A stretch of 64,000 nucleotides of DNA from Alteromonas indica (lineage in GTDB: Bacteria > Pseudomonadota > Gammaproteobacteria > Enterobacterales > Alteromonadaceae). Position numbers and translations under genes: made by a program. The DNA lies in assembly GCA_003056425.1 (NCBI GenBank), contig PYVY01000013.1, positions 1 to 64,000 on the forward strand, given 5' to 3'. Below are positions 38,651-47,461 of the stretch, piece by piece (positions within the stretch are counted from its first letter, which is position 1; each line of letters starts with the position of its first letter). Below the pieces are notes generated by a model that was not told the DNA's origin, did not search any database, and saw only the letters and a list, made by a program, of their open reading frames with translations.

Positions 38651-39367
38651 GTGCAACAAGTCGCATTTAATACGCATATTTCAGGGCGCTTTAATACTGA
38701 ATTGGAAAACTTAAGAAATTCAGTATTAACCATGGGCGGGGAAGTTGAGCAACAACTGGTAGATACACTAAAAGCAATTCAGCTTAACCATCCCGGGTTA
38801 GCCGAAAAAGTGATTGTGAACGATCTGAAAATCAACTCGATGGAAATGCAAATTGACAAAGAGTGCCTGCGTATCATCGCTAAACGCCACCCCACCGCCT
38901 CCGATTTGCGCCTGGTAATGACGATATCCAAGGTGATCACCGATATTGAAAGAATGGGGGATGAGATAGAGCGTATTGCCCGCCTGGTAACCAAACAAAA
39001 ACTCCCCTCCTCAGCCAGTGTAAAAAGCAGCATGCTGCTGATTGGCGAGCGGGTAGCGGATATGATGCGCGGCACCTTTGATGCCTTTGCCAGACAAGAT
39101 GAAAAAGCTGCGCTGGAGGTGTACGAGCAGGATACACGCATAGACAGCGAATATAAAAAACTGCTGACGTTTATTGCTTCAGAGATGGAGAAAAACACAG
39201 AATCTATGCAGGATTGGCTAGAAATTTTGTGGGCATTACGCTCGTTAGAGCGGGTGGGCGACCGTTGTAAAAACATTTGCGAATACGTTATCAGCCTTGC
39301 CAGCGGTGAAGATGCCCGACACACTTCGCTAGAAAACCTGATGCAAAAGCTGGATAACTTATCCTAA
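38651..39367 (+). CDS. phoU: Phosphate-signalling protein PhoU
   Basis: A 238-residue protein with two tandem three-helix PhoU domains, each containing an E/D-rich metal-binding helix (KVITDIERMGDEIERIAR and ALRSLERVGDRCKNICEY). PhoU links the Pst transporter to the PhoR/PhoB system and limits phosphate uptake. The start is GTG, 8 nt after an AAGGTG box. It closes the pstC-pstA-pstB-phoU operon; phoB and phoR are not in the window. Confidence 0.96.
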   Translation: MQQVAFNTHISGRFNTELENLRNSVLTMGGEVEQQLVDTLKAIQLNHPGLAEKVIVNDLKINSMEMQIDKECLRIIAKRHPTASDLRLVMTISKVITDIERMGDEIERIARLVTKQKLPSSASVKSSMLLIGERVADMMRGTFDAFARQDEKAALEVYEQDTRIDSEYKKLLTFIASEMEKNTESMQDWLEILWALRSLERVGDRCKNICEYVISLASGEDARHTSLENLMQKLDNLS

Positions 39368-39653
39368 TACGAAAGTAAAACGTCATAAAATTGAAACAAT
39401 AGGCGCTAATTTCGGCAACTTTGCGCTGATTTATTTAATTTACGCTAAATACGCTATTTGGGACTATGGCATCAGCAATGATTACGTTATCATGCGCCCA
39501 GCCTTGAAGAGATCAGTTTAATTATTGACCTATGGATAATACAGAAAACACTTCGTCACCGAGCACTTACGCCTATGTAAATGGGCGCACTATACACTCA
39601 ATGCGCCTGACGCTGTCTGGCCTTTCCAGTAAGTAACTCAGGAGCGAATACCT

Positions 39654-40925
39654 GTGGAATTTTTACAAGAATACGGCACATCACTCATTATTTTAGCAGC
39701 AGTGGTGGGTTTCATTATGGCCTGGGGTATCGGTGCTAATGACGTGGCGAATGCCATGGGAACCTCAGTAGGTTCCAAAGCACTGACTATCAAGCAAGCC
39801 ATTTTCATTGCCATGATATTTGAGTTCGCCGGCGCTTATCTGGCGGGCGGAGAAGTAACGTCTACTATCCGTAAAGGGATAATAGACTCTAGTTTCTTTA
39901 TTGATAAGCCTGATTATCTCGTCTTGGGGATGATCGCTTCATTATTTGCCGCCGGCATCTGGCTGGCGCTGGCCTCCTGGCTTGGCTGGCCGGTATCTAC
40001 CACGCATTCGATCATTGGTGCGATTATTGGTTTTACCGCCACCGGCGTTAGCATGGACGCGGTCTCCTGGGATAAAGTAGGGGGTATTGTGGGGAGCTGG
40101 GTTATTACACCCGCGATCTCCGGCATTATCGCCTATCTCATCTTTATGAGTGCTCAAAAGCTTATTTTCAGTACTCCCACCCCGTTGGCAAATGCTAAAC
40201 GCTATGTCCCCTTTTATATGGGGCTGGCCGGTTTTGTTATGTCACTGGTCACCATTAAGAAAGGCCTGAAGCATGTGGGGATGGAGCTCTCCGCGCTCAA
40301 TGGTTATCTGCTGGCGGTGGCGATTGCTATTGTGTTGGGTATTATTGGTAAAATAATGATCAACCGCTTGCAATATAGTGCTTCCCAGGATGCCGACTTA
40401 CAAGCTGCTAACGTAGAAAAAGTGTTTGCAGTATTGATGGTTGTGACCGCCTGTTGTATGGCATTTGCGCATGGCTCTAATGATGTTGCTAATGCGATTG
40501 GCCCTCTGGCAGCGGTGGTAAGCGTAGTACATTCTGGTGGTGAAATTGACGCCAGCTCGAAATTGGCCCCATGGATTTTGCCATTAGGCGGCTTGGGTAT
40601 TGTGGCCGGTCTGGCATTGTTTGGCCATCGGGTTATCAAAACGATAGGGCAGGGCATTACTCATTTGACTCCCAGCCGTGGTTTTGCCGCGGAGCTGGCT
40701 GCTGCTTGTACGGTAGTTATCGCCTCGGGCACCGGGCTACCAATTTCAACCACGCAAACGCTGGTTGGAGCAGTATTAGGGGTCGGTATGGCGCGGGGCG
40801 TATCAGCGCTTAATTTAGGCATTGTACGTAATATTGTGGTGTCGTGGGTTATCACCCTACCTGCAGGTGCCTTGTTGTCGATTATCTTCTTCTACCTGTT
40901 AAAAGGGTTCTACGACCTGCCTTAA
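39654..40925 (+). CDS. Inorganic phosphate transporter, PiT family
   Basis: A 423-residue inner-membrane, cation-coupled low-affinity phosphate transporter. The family's duplicated signature is clear: IGANDVANAMGTSVGSKALT near residue 25 and AHGSNDVANAIGPLAAVV near residue 275. Ten to twelve hydrophobic helices surround them. The GTG start follows a GGAG box at 10-nt spacing. It lies 286 bp after phoU with its own promoter region, so it is probably a separate unit, complementing the high-affinity Pst system. The coupling ion (H+ or Na+) cannot be assigned. Confidence 0.94.
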   Translation: MEFLQEYGTSLIILAAVVGFIMAWGIGANDVANAMGTSVGSKALTIKQAIFIAMIFEFAGAYLAGGEVTSTIRKGIIDSSFFIDKPDYLVLGMIASLFAAGIWLALASWLGWPVSTTHSIIGAIIGFTATGVSMDAVSWDKVGGIVGSWVITPAISGIIAYLIFMSAQKLIFSTPTPLANAKRYVPFYMGLAGFVMSLVTIKKGLKHVGMELSALNGYLLAVAIAIVLGIIGKIMINRLQYSASQDADLQAANVEKVFAVLMVVTACCMAFAHGSNDVANAIGPLAAVVSVVHSGGEIDASSKLAPWILPLGGLGIVAGLALFGHRVIKTIGQGITHLTPSRGFAAELAAACTVVIASGTGLPISTTQTLVGAVLGVGMARGVSALNLGIVRNIVVSWVITLPAGALLSIIFFYLLKGFYDLP

Positions 40926-40973
40926 TTAGTGCTGCACGCGCCGGGGTTATTGCCGCGGCTTGATACGGCACAT

Positions 40974-41009
40974 AAAAAAGCCCCCACTAAAATTTAGTGG
41001 GGGCTTTTT
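40974..41009. terminator. Bidirectional intrinsic terminator
   Basis: AGCCCCCACTAAA and TTTAGTGGGGGCT form a 13-bp stem with a minimal loop, flanked by A-runs on the left and T-runs on the right. It can stop transcription of the PiT gene and, in reverse, of the Usp gene. Confidence 0.92.
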
Positions 41010-41206
41010 CGTAAGCGGTATATTAAAGTGATTATCCAGTATCTTACGCATCAGGTAGTTGTGCTGATAACCGGTTCGCTCACGTCGGCCAGGCGTAACC
41101 CGCTACAGGTCGTAATGTGGCCGCGTTACCTGAGGCCATCTACCCAAGCGCAAAGTCGGCGATCTCTTTATGGCATTATAGCGGGTAAGTTCAGCGCCCC
41201 TGCCGT

Positions 41207-42190
41207 TTATTCTTCGTCAATGGTAATAGGTGAAATAAAGCCTTCGGGCTTAATACCCACTACGGCGCAGTGCAACTGGTGTAGGGTTTCTTCTGCGGTA
41301 CCGCCCATAATAAAGCCTGGTACACCTAATCGGGCTACTGTACCCATCACTACCGCTCTAGCCCCTACTGCTTTTGCCGTAGCAGCAATTTCGCGGCGGG
41401 GATAGCCGTGGACCAAATGCTTTTCCGGTTTAAGATAATCCAGTGAGCCTTCATCCAGCTCTTTGTCCAGCTCATTAAGCAGACGGTTAAGTTCGTCTTC
41501 ACGTTCAGCGTAAATACCTTCAAGGTCGTTTTGCAACGCATCTTCATCGACGGATATAAAACCCCCACGCAAAATACTTTCGGGTACCACATCATACACA
41601 TGCACAATATGCAGTTGGGCAAATTCCATTAGTGCGATACGGGCAGCATAGCGCAATATATCCAGATTCAACTTCTTTCGAACTGAAATTTCATGGGTGG
41701 GGTAGTGGTAGTTAAGGTCCAGTGCCGCCACGATGCTGTCATATTGTTTACTTTCACCCCGATGCACTACCCATACCGGGCAGGGGCATTTGCGCAGCAA
41801 TTGCATATCATTACTGCCAAAAAAGCGTTCCACTATATCGGCATCAGACAGCTTAATAACCAGGTCAACATCGTTGCGAATAATGTATTTAATGACATCA
41901 ATAAAGTTTTCACCAATGGTAACTTCACCGGTTACCGGGTATTCCTTAGCCCAATTTTGGATGTGTTCATTCAGCCAGGCTTTCGCATTGCTCTCAATGG
42001 AGCTATGTGTTTCCAGATAGGCGAATGACTGCATCACCATATTGGCATTGGGCGGCAGGGCTTCTAATTTCAACTGAATGGTTAGTTTTGCCTGGTGACG
42101 CCTGGCTATATGGATAGCCTGCGCGACAACCTCATCCTGTTTATGCGTATCGCTCAGGATGCAAAGAATATTTTTAAAGTGCCCTTTCAT
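41207..42190 (-). CDS. Tandem universal stress protein, UspE-like
   Basis: A 327-residue cytosolic protein built of two Usp domains (about 1-145 and 150-320), like E. coli UspE. The first opens with NILCILSDTHKQDEVVAQAI. The second ends with VMGTVARLGVPGFIMGGTAE, which matches the nucleotide-binding G-x2-G-x9-G-type motif. UspE-type proteins accompany oxidative stress, motility and aggregation responses; the molecular task is unclear. It is divergent from oxyR across 334 bp, which hints at a shared stress-response setting. Confidence 0.88.
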   Translation of the reverse strand: MKGHFKNILCILSDTHKQDEVVAQAIHIARRHQAKLTIQLKLEALPPNANMVMQSFAYLETHSSIESNAKAWLNEHIQNWAKEYPVTGEVTIGENFIDVIKYIIRNDVDLVIKLSDADIVERFFGSNDMQLLRKCPCPVWVVHRGESKQYDSIVAALDLNYHYPTHEISVRKKLNLDILRYAARIALMEFAQLHIVHVYDVVPESILRGGFISVDEDALQNDLEGIYAEREDELNRLLNELDKELDEGSLDYLKPEKHLVHGYPRREIAATAKAVGARAVVMGTVARLGVPGFIMGGTAEETLHQLHCAVVGIKPEGFISPITIDEE

Positions 42191-42524
42191 TGTCGCCTCG
42201 TTCTAAAGTCTTAATAGCACGGTTGCGTTTGTGCAGCGCTGTACTGGCTGAGTTATTTAAACCTGTTCGTAAAGCCCGGATAACCCGTACGATAGTTTAG
42301 TATAATGTGACACCGGCCCCAAACGTTACCCTGAGCCATGAAACTTTTATGACAAATAAAGCTATGGTGGGTTTCATTCAAATACCTGGTAACCGCTTTT
42401 ACAATACATTACGCCAAACCGGGTAGTATTTGTACCATAAGCACTTTTTTACTGAACATGCGTTTTGCCGAAACGATTCTTATGCTAGATTAAAATTATC
42501 AGTTTTAATCAATAAGATTATAGT
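42191..42524. other. Divergent promoter region between usp and oxyR
   Basis: This 334-bp region must carry the promoters of both flanking genes, and its oxyR-proximal part is AT-rich. LysR-type regulators usually bind their own divergent promoters, but no OxyR site (ATAG tetrads at 10-bp spacing) was convincingly recognised. Confidence 0.5.
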
Positions 42525-43433
42525 ATGAAATGGCCTAATCTAAAACATCTTCACTACTTGGTTACCCTCTATCAAGAGCAGCATTTTCACCGGGCGGCGC
42601 ATCGCTGTAATGTAAGTCAGTCAACCTTAAGTACAGCGATACAAAACCTCGAAGAACATTTTGGTAGCCAACTTCTTGAACGTGAGCACAAAACCTTTGT
42701 GTTTACATCATTAGGGCTGGATGTAGTGGAACGCAGTAAGCTTATTCTGCAAGAAGCTGGTGAGCTGGTGGAATACGCGCAGAATGCGGGTAACTGGCAA
42801 CGCGGAAAACTTAAATTAGGGGTTATTCCTACCATCGCCCCATTTGTATTTGAAGGTTTGATAGGCGCATTCAAAACATTCTTACCAGAAATTAGCCTCG
42901 AATTGCAGGAAGATACGACGGATAATTTGCTGCAGCAATTAACCGATGGCCAACTGGATTTGCTGATACTGGCTTTGCCAATGGATACGCCAGGCTGCAA
43001 GCAGATGATTCTCGGGCACGACCCGTTTCACCTGGTGGCGCATCATGATCTTACAGACGCCTTGCCTGAGCCATTTGATATTGGCACCTTGCCCAAAAAG
43101 AGCATTTTCTTATTACAACAGGAACACTGTATGACGGGGCATGCTGTCAGTGCATGTGGATTACAGCACCGCGATCAGGTAAGTAGTTTGGCGGCCAGTA
43201 GCCTGTATACGCTGGTACAATTGGCAAACAGTAAACTAGGGTACACTTTTTTACCCGAGTTGGCGCTTAATCAAAAAATATTGAACCATACAGAGCTAAA
43301 AGCCATGCCGGCAGAAAATGAGGCGTATCGGGAAATTGGTTTGGTGTGGCGGTCGGGCACCACCCGGATGCGACTATTTCGCCGTATTGCAGAAATTTTA
43401 TCGCCGTTGCTACCAATTCCTACACTGAAATAA
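42525..43433 (+). CDS. oxyR: Hydrogen-peroxide regulator OxyR
   Basis: A 302-residue LysR-type transcription factor. The N-terminal winged helix-turn-helix (about 3-62) includes HFHRAAHRCNVSQSTLSTAI. The effector domain contains the redox pair Cys202 and Cys211 in EHCMTGHAVSACGL. Their 9-residue separation equals that of E. coli OxyR Cys199/Cys208, which form the peroxide-induced disulphide. FLPELALN near the end matches the OxyR GITLLPALAV position. It would activate catalase, peroxiredoxin and similar genes outside the window. The ATG has a weak ribosome-binding site. Confidence 0.9.
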   Translation: MKWPNLKHLHYLVTLYQEQHFHRAAHRCNVSQSTLSTAIQNLEEHFGSQLLEREHKTFVFTSLGLDVVERSKLILQEAGELVEYAQNAGNWQRGKLKLGVIPTIAPFVFEGLIGAFKTFLPEISLELQEDTTDNLLQQLTDGQLDLLILALPMDTPGCKQMILGHDPFHLVAHHDLTDALPEPFDIGTLPKKSIFLLQQEHCMTGHAVSACGLQHRDQVSSLAASSLYTLVQLANSKLGYTFLPELALNQKILNHTELKAMPAENEAYREIGLVWRSGTTRMRLFRRIAEILSPLLPIPTLK

Positions 43434-43620
43434 GTCAAATCGCTATTGAAGACGTCACACTTTATTAGCAAAAAATTGATATTTGGTTAGCAAGTTCTGG
43501 CATTTGACCGGAGTTTGCGTGGTGCAATTCAGTATTAACAGAGCGACAGCGCGCAATTATTACACGCCATGTTGAAATGATACTACAAAATACCACCCAT
43601 TCGGGTGAGGTTAATCATGA

Positions 43621-43648
43621 AAAAAGCCCGCCAAACAGGCGGGCTTTT
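43621..43648. terminator. Bidirectional intrinsic terminator between oxyR and the EPS locus
   Basis: AAAAAGCCCGCC and GGCGGGCTTTTT form a perfect stem around a 4-nt loop, with an A-run on one side and a T-run on the other. It closes the leftward initiating-transferase gene and may also stop oxyR read-through. Confidence 0.92.
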
Positions 43649-43655
43649 TATTTAA

Positions 43656-45113
43656 TTAATACACATTGTTGCCAGAAAAACCGCCGGTCACTGTCTTTAG
43701 AATGATTTTCAAATCAAACCAGACTGACCACCGATGCATGTAATCCAGGTCATATTCTACACGCTTGGCCATTTTATTGACCGTTTCTGTCTCTCCGCGC
43801 AGACCATTTACCTGAGCCCAGCCGGTAATACCCGGACGTATCTTATGGCGTAACATATAGCCAGTGATCAGTTTACGGTATTGTTCATTGTGCGCCACCG
43901 CATGAGGGCGAGGCCCTACAATCGACATGCGACCCTGCAGCACGTTAATAAACTGCGGCAGCTCGTCAAGCGAGGTGCGGCGTAGGAAAGCACCTAATGG
44001 CGTAACCCGCGGATCATTTTTAGTAGCTTGCTTTACTTCTTTACCATTATCCTGCGTAGACATTGAACGAAATTTATACACGGTGATTTCTTTACCATCC
44101 AAGCCATAGCGCTTCTGGCGGAAAATAGCCGGGCCCGGCGAGGTCAGGCGTACCGCGGCAGCAATACAAAGCATGGGTACCGCTAAGAAGGCCAGAATAA
44201 TACTGCTTACTACAACGTCTTCAATGCGTTTAAGCACATCATTAGCGCCTTGGAACGGCGTATCGTAAATGCTTAGCGCCTGCACATTGCCCACTGACTG
44301 CCAGCGAGAATTCAGTAGCGAGTACATGAAAAAGTTCGGAATAAGATACACATTAGCTGTGGTATCGCTGCACTTTTCCAAAATCGCTTTAATACGGTTT
44401 TCTGCTGCGGTAGGTAACGCAATATAGATATAGTCGACCTGATGCAGGCGAGCTAATTCAATCGCCTCATCAATACTGCCTTTAATATCATGGTCCTGGT
44501 CAGCACTTAACCGGTCCGCAGGACGGTCGTCATACATGCCTTTAAAGCGGATACCCAGATGTTCATTTTCGACCATTTGTGCAGCCATGTTGTAACCCGT
44601 ATCGGTTGCCCCGATAATAATCGCGGAACGCGAGTTTCCACCATTACGGCGCACCTTAAACAGGAACTGACGCATTACGCCGCGCCAGGTGATCAGCGTA
44701 ATAAAAGAAGCACCAAACCAGAATAGCACCATGAATGGCGACAGCGTCACGCTGTGCGAAAACATAAAACCTAAGGTCATGGTAACAAAAAAGCTTAATA
44801 GCCATGTCATGGCAGTATTTTTAAGCATGCTGCTAGTAGGGCTGCTGCGCCATGACCGATATAAATCCAACGCTTCCGCCGCCAACTGGAAGGACACCAC
44901 ATTGATAAATAATAAGATCATTCCCGTCGTGGTGATCGTTAAATCATAGTAAAATATGGCGGCATAAAAGCAGACGGTGATTAGCGACAGGTCAATTAAA
45001 CGGTATAACGTAGAGAAACTGCTTTGATAGTGTCCGGTAATACCACTTCTTCTCTCATCGCGAGAAGAACTGTTGCTATTTAGCGCCTGACTTTGCAGTA
45101 AATTAAATTTCAT
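43656..45113 (-). CDS. Undecaprenyl-phosphate sugar phosphotransferase, WcaJ/VpsL-like
   Basis: A 485-residue polyisoprenyl-phosphate hexose-1-phosphate transferase that starts EPS repeat-unit synthesis on the cytoplasmic face. Four N-terminal helices (about 35-145) precede a Rossmann-like domain ([15 protein letters not shown], about 163-280). The catalytic membrane domain (about 295-485) has [46 protein letters not shown] and [17 protein letters not shown]. The length and the N-terminal part are of the WcaJ/VpsL class. The donor sugar (glucose or galactose) cannot be told. It is divergent from the vpsM/N/O-like export genes, which it probably serves. Confidence 0.93.
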   Translation of the reverse strand: MKFNLLQSQALNSNSSSRDERRSGITGHYQSSFSTLYRLIDLSLITVCFYAAIFYYDLTITTTGMILLFINVVSFQLAAEALDLYRSWRSSPTSSMLKNTAMTWLLSFFVTMTLGFMFSHSVTLSPFMVLFWFGASFITLITWRGVMRQFLFKVRRNGGNSRSAIIIGATDTGYNMAAQMVENEHLGIRFKGMYDDRPADRLSADQDHDIKGSIDEAIELARLHQVDYIYIALPTAAENRIKAILEKCSDTTANVYLIPNFFMYSLLNSRWQSVGNVQALSIYDTPFQGANDVLKRIEDVVVSSIILAFLAVPMLCIAAAVRLTSPGPAIFRQKRYGLDGKEITVYKFRSMSTQDNGKEVKQATKNDPRVTPLGAFLRRTSLDELPQFINVLQGRMSIVGPRPHAVAHNEQYRKLITGYMLRHKIRPGITGWAQVNGLRGETETVNKMAKRVEYDLDYMHRWSVWFDLKIILKTVTGGFSGNNVY

Positions 45114-45647
45114 AACTCATTCACTCCAACTAAGTGGTAAACCAGGTAAATCAAAGGCTCTACTGAATTCACACATTTAGAAAAACAAAAAATATAGTGT
45201 ACTGGTGAAAAATAAAGCACAAACTGTTCCACTATTCTTTGGGTAGCCTATATGAGGCAAAATATCTGGTCTAACCTGCTGGTTGCTACTGTGGCTAATT
45301 CGTGTAGTTTTATTACAGATAAAAGTTCTTTAGCGAAAAAACTAATCCAAGCGGGTTAGTAAAAATGTATTAGTAGTATGTCATGGCGATTCATCGCGGG
45401 TTCATCTTAAGCGAATACAGTAGAGACACCGAAAGCAAAAGTATCCGTATAGTTTTTGCATCTGGCATACATTTGGCATACGCCAGTCGGTGTAATTCAA
45501 ATCACGCAGACATCTGCTATCCGATAGCTTAATTCGTTGCGCTAACCGTTACCTGCAAGATCAGGGTAAGTCTTGTGTAGCGAGCAGACCTTAAGCAGCC
45601 GGGCTGGGCAAATCTGTTGTTCTAACCAATTAAATCGCGGAGAGATC
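45114..45647. other. Regulatory region between the initiating transferase and the export operon
   Basis: A 534-bp divergent region, long for this genome and therefore likely rich in regulatory sites. The left part is AT-rich. A sigma-54-like element sits at 45463-45478, which would leave an untranslated leader of about 160 nt before the beta-barrel gene. No ops/JUMPstart element and no credible ORF were seen. Confidence 0.5.
45463..45478 (+). promoter_or_regulatory. Sigma-54-like promoter element
   Basis: TGGCATACATTTGGCA has the invariant GG-N10-GC spacing of sigma-54 promoters (consensus TGGCAC-N5-TTGCA), with mismatches at the last base of the -24 box and one T of the -12 box. It is oriented toward the EPS export operon. 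EPS genes in some vibrios use sigma-54 activators; here this is a hypothesis. Confidence 0.4.
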
Positions 45648-46871
45648 ATGATTAAAAGGACTTCCAGTGTCGTAGCATTATCCCTGGTGGCGTCTGGCGT
45701 ATCTCAGGCCCAGGAAGCTGGCAAATATCATATGGGGAGTGTGGACCTGATCCCTGTGCTGAACACGGAACTTCTTCACATCAATAATGTTACCTACGCC
45801 AACGACAGTGCGTCTGAGGTGAACAGCTGGGTGAGTATTATTTCCCCTGAGTTGAAGGCGGTAACAGAAATTGCCGGTAACGAAATTGAATTAGGTTATC
45901 GACTTCAGCGGGGCGACTTCTACTCCAGTCAGCGCGATAACTATACTGATCACTTTCTGCATGCCGATGGTGACTTTATTATTTCCGACCGTAATCGATT
46001 CTCAGCGCGAGCTAATTTTGAAGATGGGCACGATGATCGGGGCCGGGTTTATTCTAATGGCTTTGGTAATGAGCTAAGCGAACCTGATACATATAAAAAA
46101 GGCAGTATCGATGGTTTATATAGCTATGGTACCAGCAGCGCCAGTGGCCGGGTTGAGCTTACGGCAGGCTACGAACTGATAAAATATGATGACCGCGAAG
46201 AGGTGTTGGGTTTTCGCGACAGTGAATTTTTAGATTATCGGGATCGTGACTATTTACGTTATGGTGCGGCCTTTTACTACAAAGTAGCGCCCAGTACTGA
46301 TTTAGTGCTGGATGCTACCCGGCAGGAAATCACTTATGATGAAGCCGCCGATCCCGCCAACCCGTTAGACTCGGTTGAAAACAAGGTACTGGCCGGTTTA
46401 AGCTGGAATACGAATAGCTACACCCGCAGTTACGCAAAAATAGGTTACAAGCAAAAGAAATTTGATGCCGCTAACCGTGAAGATTTCTCGGGCGTGGCGT
46501 GGGAAGTCGGCATGGCGTATAAGCCGGTATCGTATTCTCAGTTCAGATTATCGACCACCGCCGATACCCGCGAAACCAATGGTTTGGCTGACTACATTCG
46601 CAGCCGAACTTATACACTCAATTGGGAACATTCGTGGGTCGACCGTTTAAGTACTAATGCTGAAATTGCATTCATTGCGGATGACTACGAAGGTCAGGCA
46701 GCGAATTTGCGTGAAGACGATACGACACGCTTCAGTGTCGGCATGGACTATATGTTCCGCCGTTGGATAACACTGGGTGTGTATTATCAGCTAAACGAGC
46801 GAGACAGTAACCGTGACACCATTGATTTCGACCGTGATGTCATCGGTTTAACAGCGAAGGTAACATTGTAA
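45648..46871 (+). CDS. Outer-membrane beta-barrel protein of EPS export, VpsM-like
   Basis: A 407-residue exported protein with a signal peptide (cleavage after VSQA) followed by amphipathic strands throughout (for example YTLNWEHSW, FSVGMDYMF) and a barrel-like C-terminus ending KVTL. It resembles BBP2-type porins (PF10082) that sit beside short OPX proteins, as VpsM does in Vibrio. It probably provides the outer-membrane pore through which the polymer leaves the cell. The ATG at 45648 follows a GGAG box; the longer upstream frame lacks signal-peptide sense. The next gene starts on the last base of its stop codon. Confidence 0.83.
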   Translation: MIKRTSSVVALSLVASGVSQAQEAGKYHMGSVDLIPVLNTELLHINNVTYANDSASEVNSWVSIISPELKAVTEIAGNEIELGYRLQRGDFYSSQRDNYTDHFLHADGDFIISDRNRFSARANFEDGHDDRGRVYSNGFGNELSEPDTYKKGSIDGLYSYGTSSASGRVELTAGYELIKYDDREEVLGFRDSEFLDYRDRDYLRYGAAFYYKVAPSTDLVLDATRQEITYDEAADPANPLDSVENKVLAGLSWNTNSYTRSYAKIGYKQKKFDAANREDFSGVAWEVGMAYKPVSYSQFRLSTTADTRETNGLADYIRSRTYTLNWEHSWVDRLSTNAEIAFIADDYEGQAANLREDDTTRFSVGMDYMFRRWITLGVYYQLNERDSNRDTIDFDRDVIGLTAKVTL

Positions 46872-47416
46872 TGAAAAGAAGTGTGAGGACCCTGTTCGGC
46901 ATGATACTGGCGTTGCTGGTAATGAATGCTGTGGCCCAGGAAGGCAACCCGAGTATGAGCCAGTATCGTCTGGGGGTAGGGGATAAAATCCTGATCAATG
47001 TATTCGGCCAAAGCGATTTGTCGATGGAGACGCGTCTTCCGGATGTGGGGAAAATTAATTACCCGTTTCTGGGCGAGTTGAAACTGGTCGGGCTCACACT
47101 GTCTGAAGTAGAAAATGTCATTTACGAAGGGCTGCAAGGAGACTTTTTGGTCAATCCTTCTGTGGCCGTTTCAATTATAGAATATCGCCCATTCTTTATT
47201 GATGGTGAGGTGAAAAACCCCGGCGGCTACCCTTATCAGCCGGGTTTAACTGTGAACAAAGCAGCTGCTCTGGCTGGCGGTTACACAGAACGTGCGTCAC
47301 GGTCGGATATTCAGATTATCCGGGAAAAAGAAGGCCGCCAGACCGCCCTCGAGGTGGATGTAGGCCAGATGATTCAACCCGGTGACATTATTACCGTTCC
47401 CCAGCGCTTCTTCTGA
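46871..47416 (+). CDS. Short polysaccharide export (OPX) protein, VpsN-like
   Basis: A 181-residue periplasmic protein of the Wza superfamily. After a cleavable signal peptide (cut near AVAQE), the Poly_export domain begins at YRLGVGDKILINVFGQSDL and continues through GKINYPFLGELKLVGLT (about 30-110). One SLBB-type domain (FFIDGEVKNPGGYPYQPGL) fills the rest. Two things are missing relative to E. coli Wza (about 380 residues): a lipobox cysteine and the C-terminal amphipathic helix that forms Wza's own outer-membrane pore. Export therefore probably depends on the beta-barrel encoded immediately upstream, whose stop overlaps this start (TAATG). Confidence 0.92.
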   Translation: MKRSVRTLFGMILALLVMNAVAQEGNPSMSQYRLGVGDKILINVFGQSDLSMETRLPDVGKINYPFLGELKLVGLTLSEVENVIYEGLQGDFLVNPSVAVSIIEYRPFFIDGEVKNPGGYPYQPGLTVNKAAALAGGYTERASRSDIQIIREKEGRQTALEVDVGQMIQPGDIITVPQRFF

Positions 47417-47461
47417 TAAAGCCAAGCGCGTTAGTTAAAGCCAGATTTCGAAGGAAAAGCT

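Noticed and set aside
38779..39324. Minus-strand 181-codon frame
   Set aside because: Ser-rich antisense shadow of phoU, which is unambiguous.
41028..41405. Plus-strand 125-codon frame after the PiT terminator
   Set aside because: Mostly antisense to the 3' end of the universal stress protein gene and without a ribosome-binding site.
45114..45647. JUMPstart/ops element before the EPS operon
   Set aside because: No GGCGGTAGCG-type core was found here, nor before gmd or the first glycosyltransferase.
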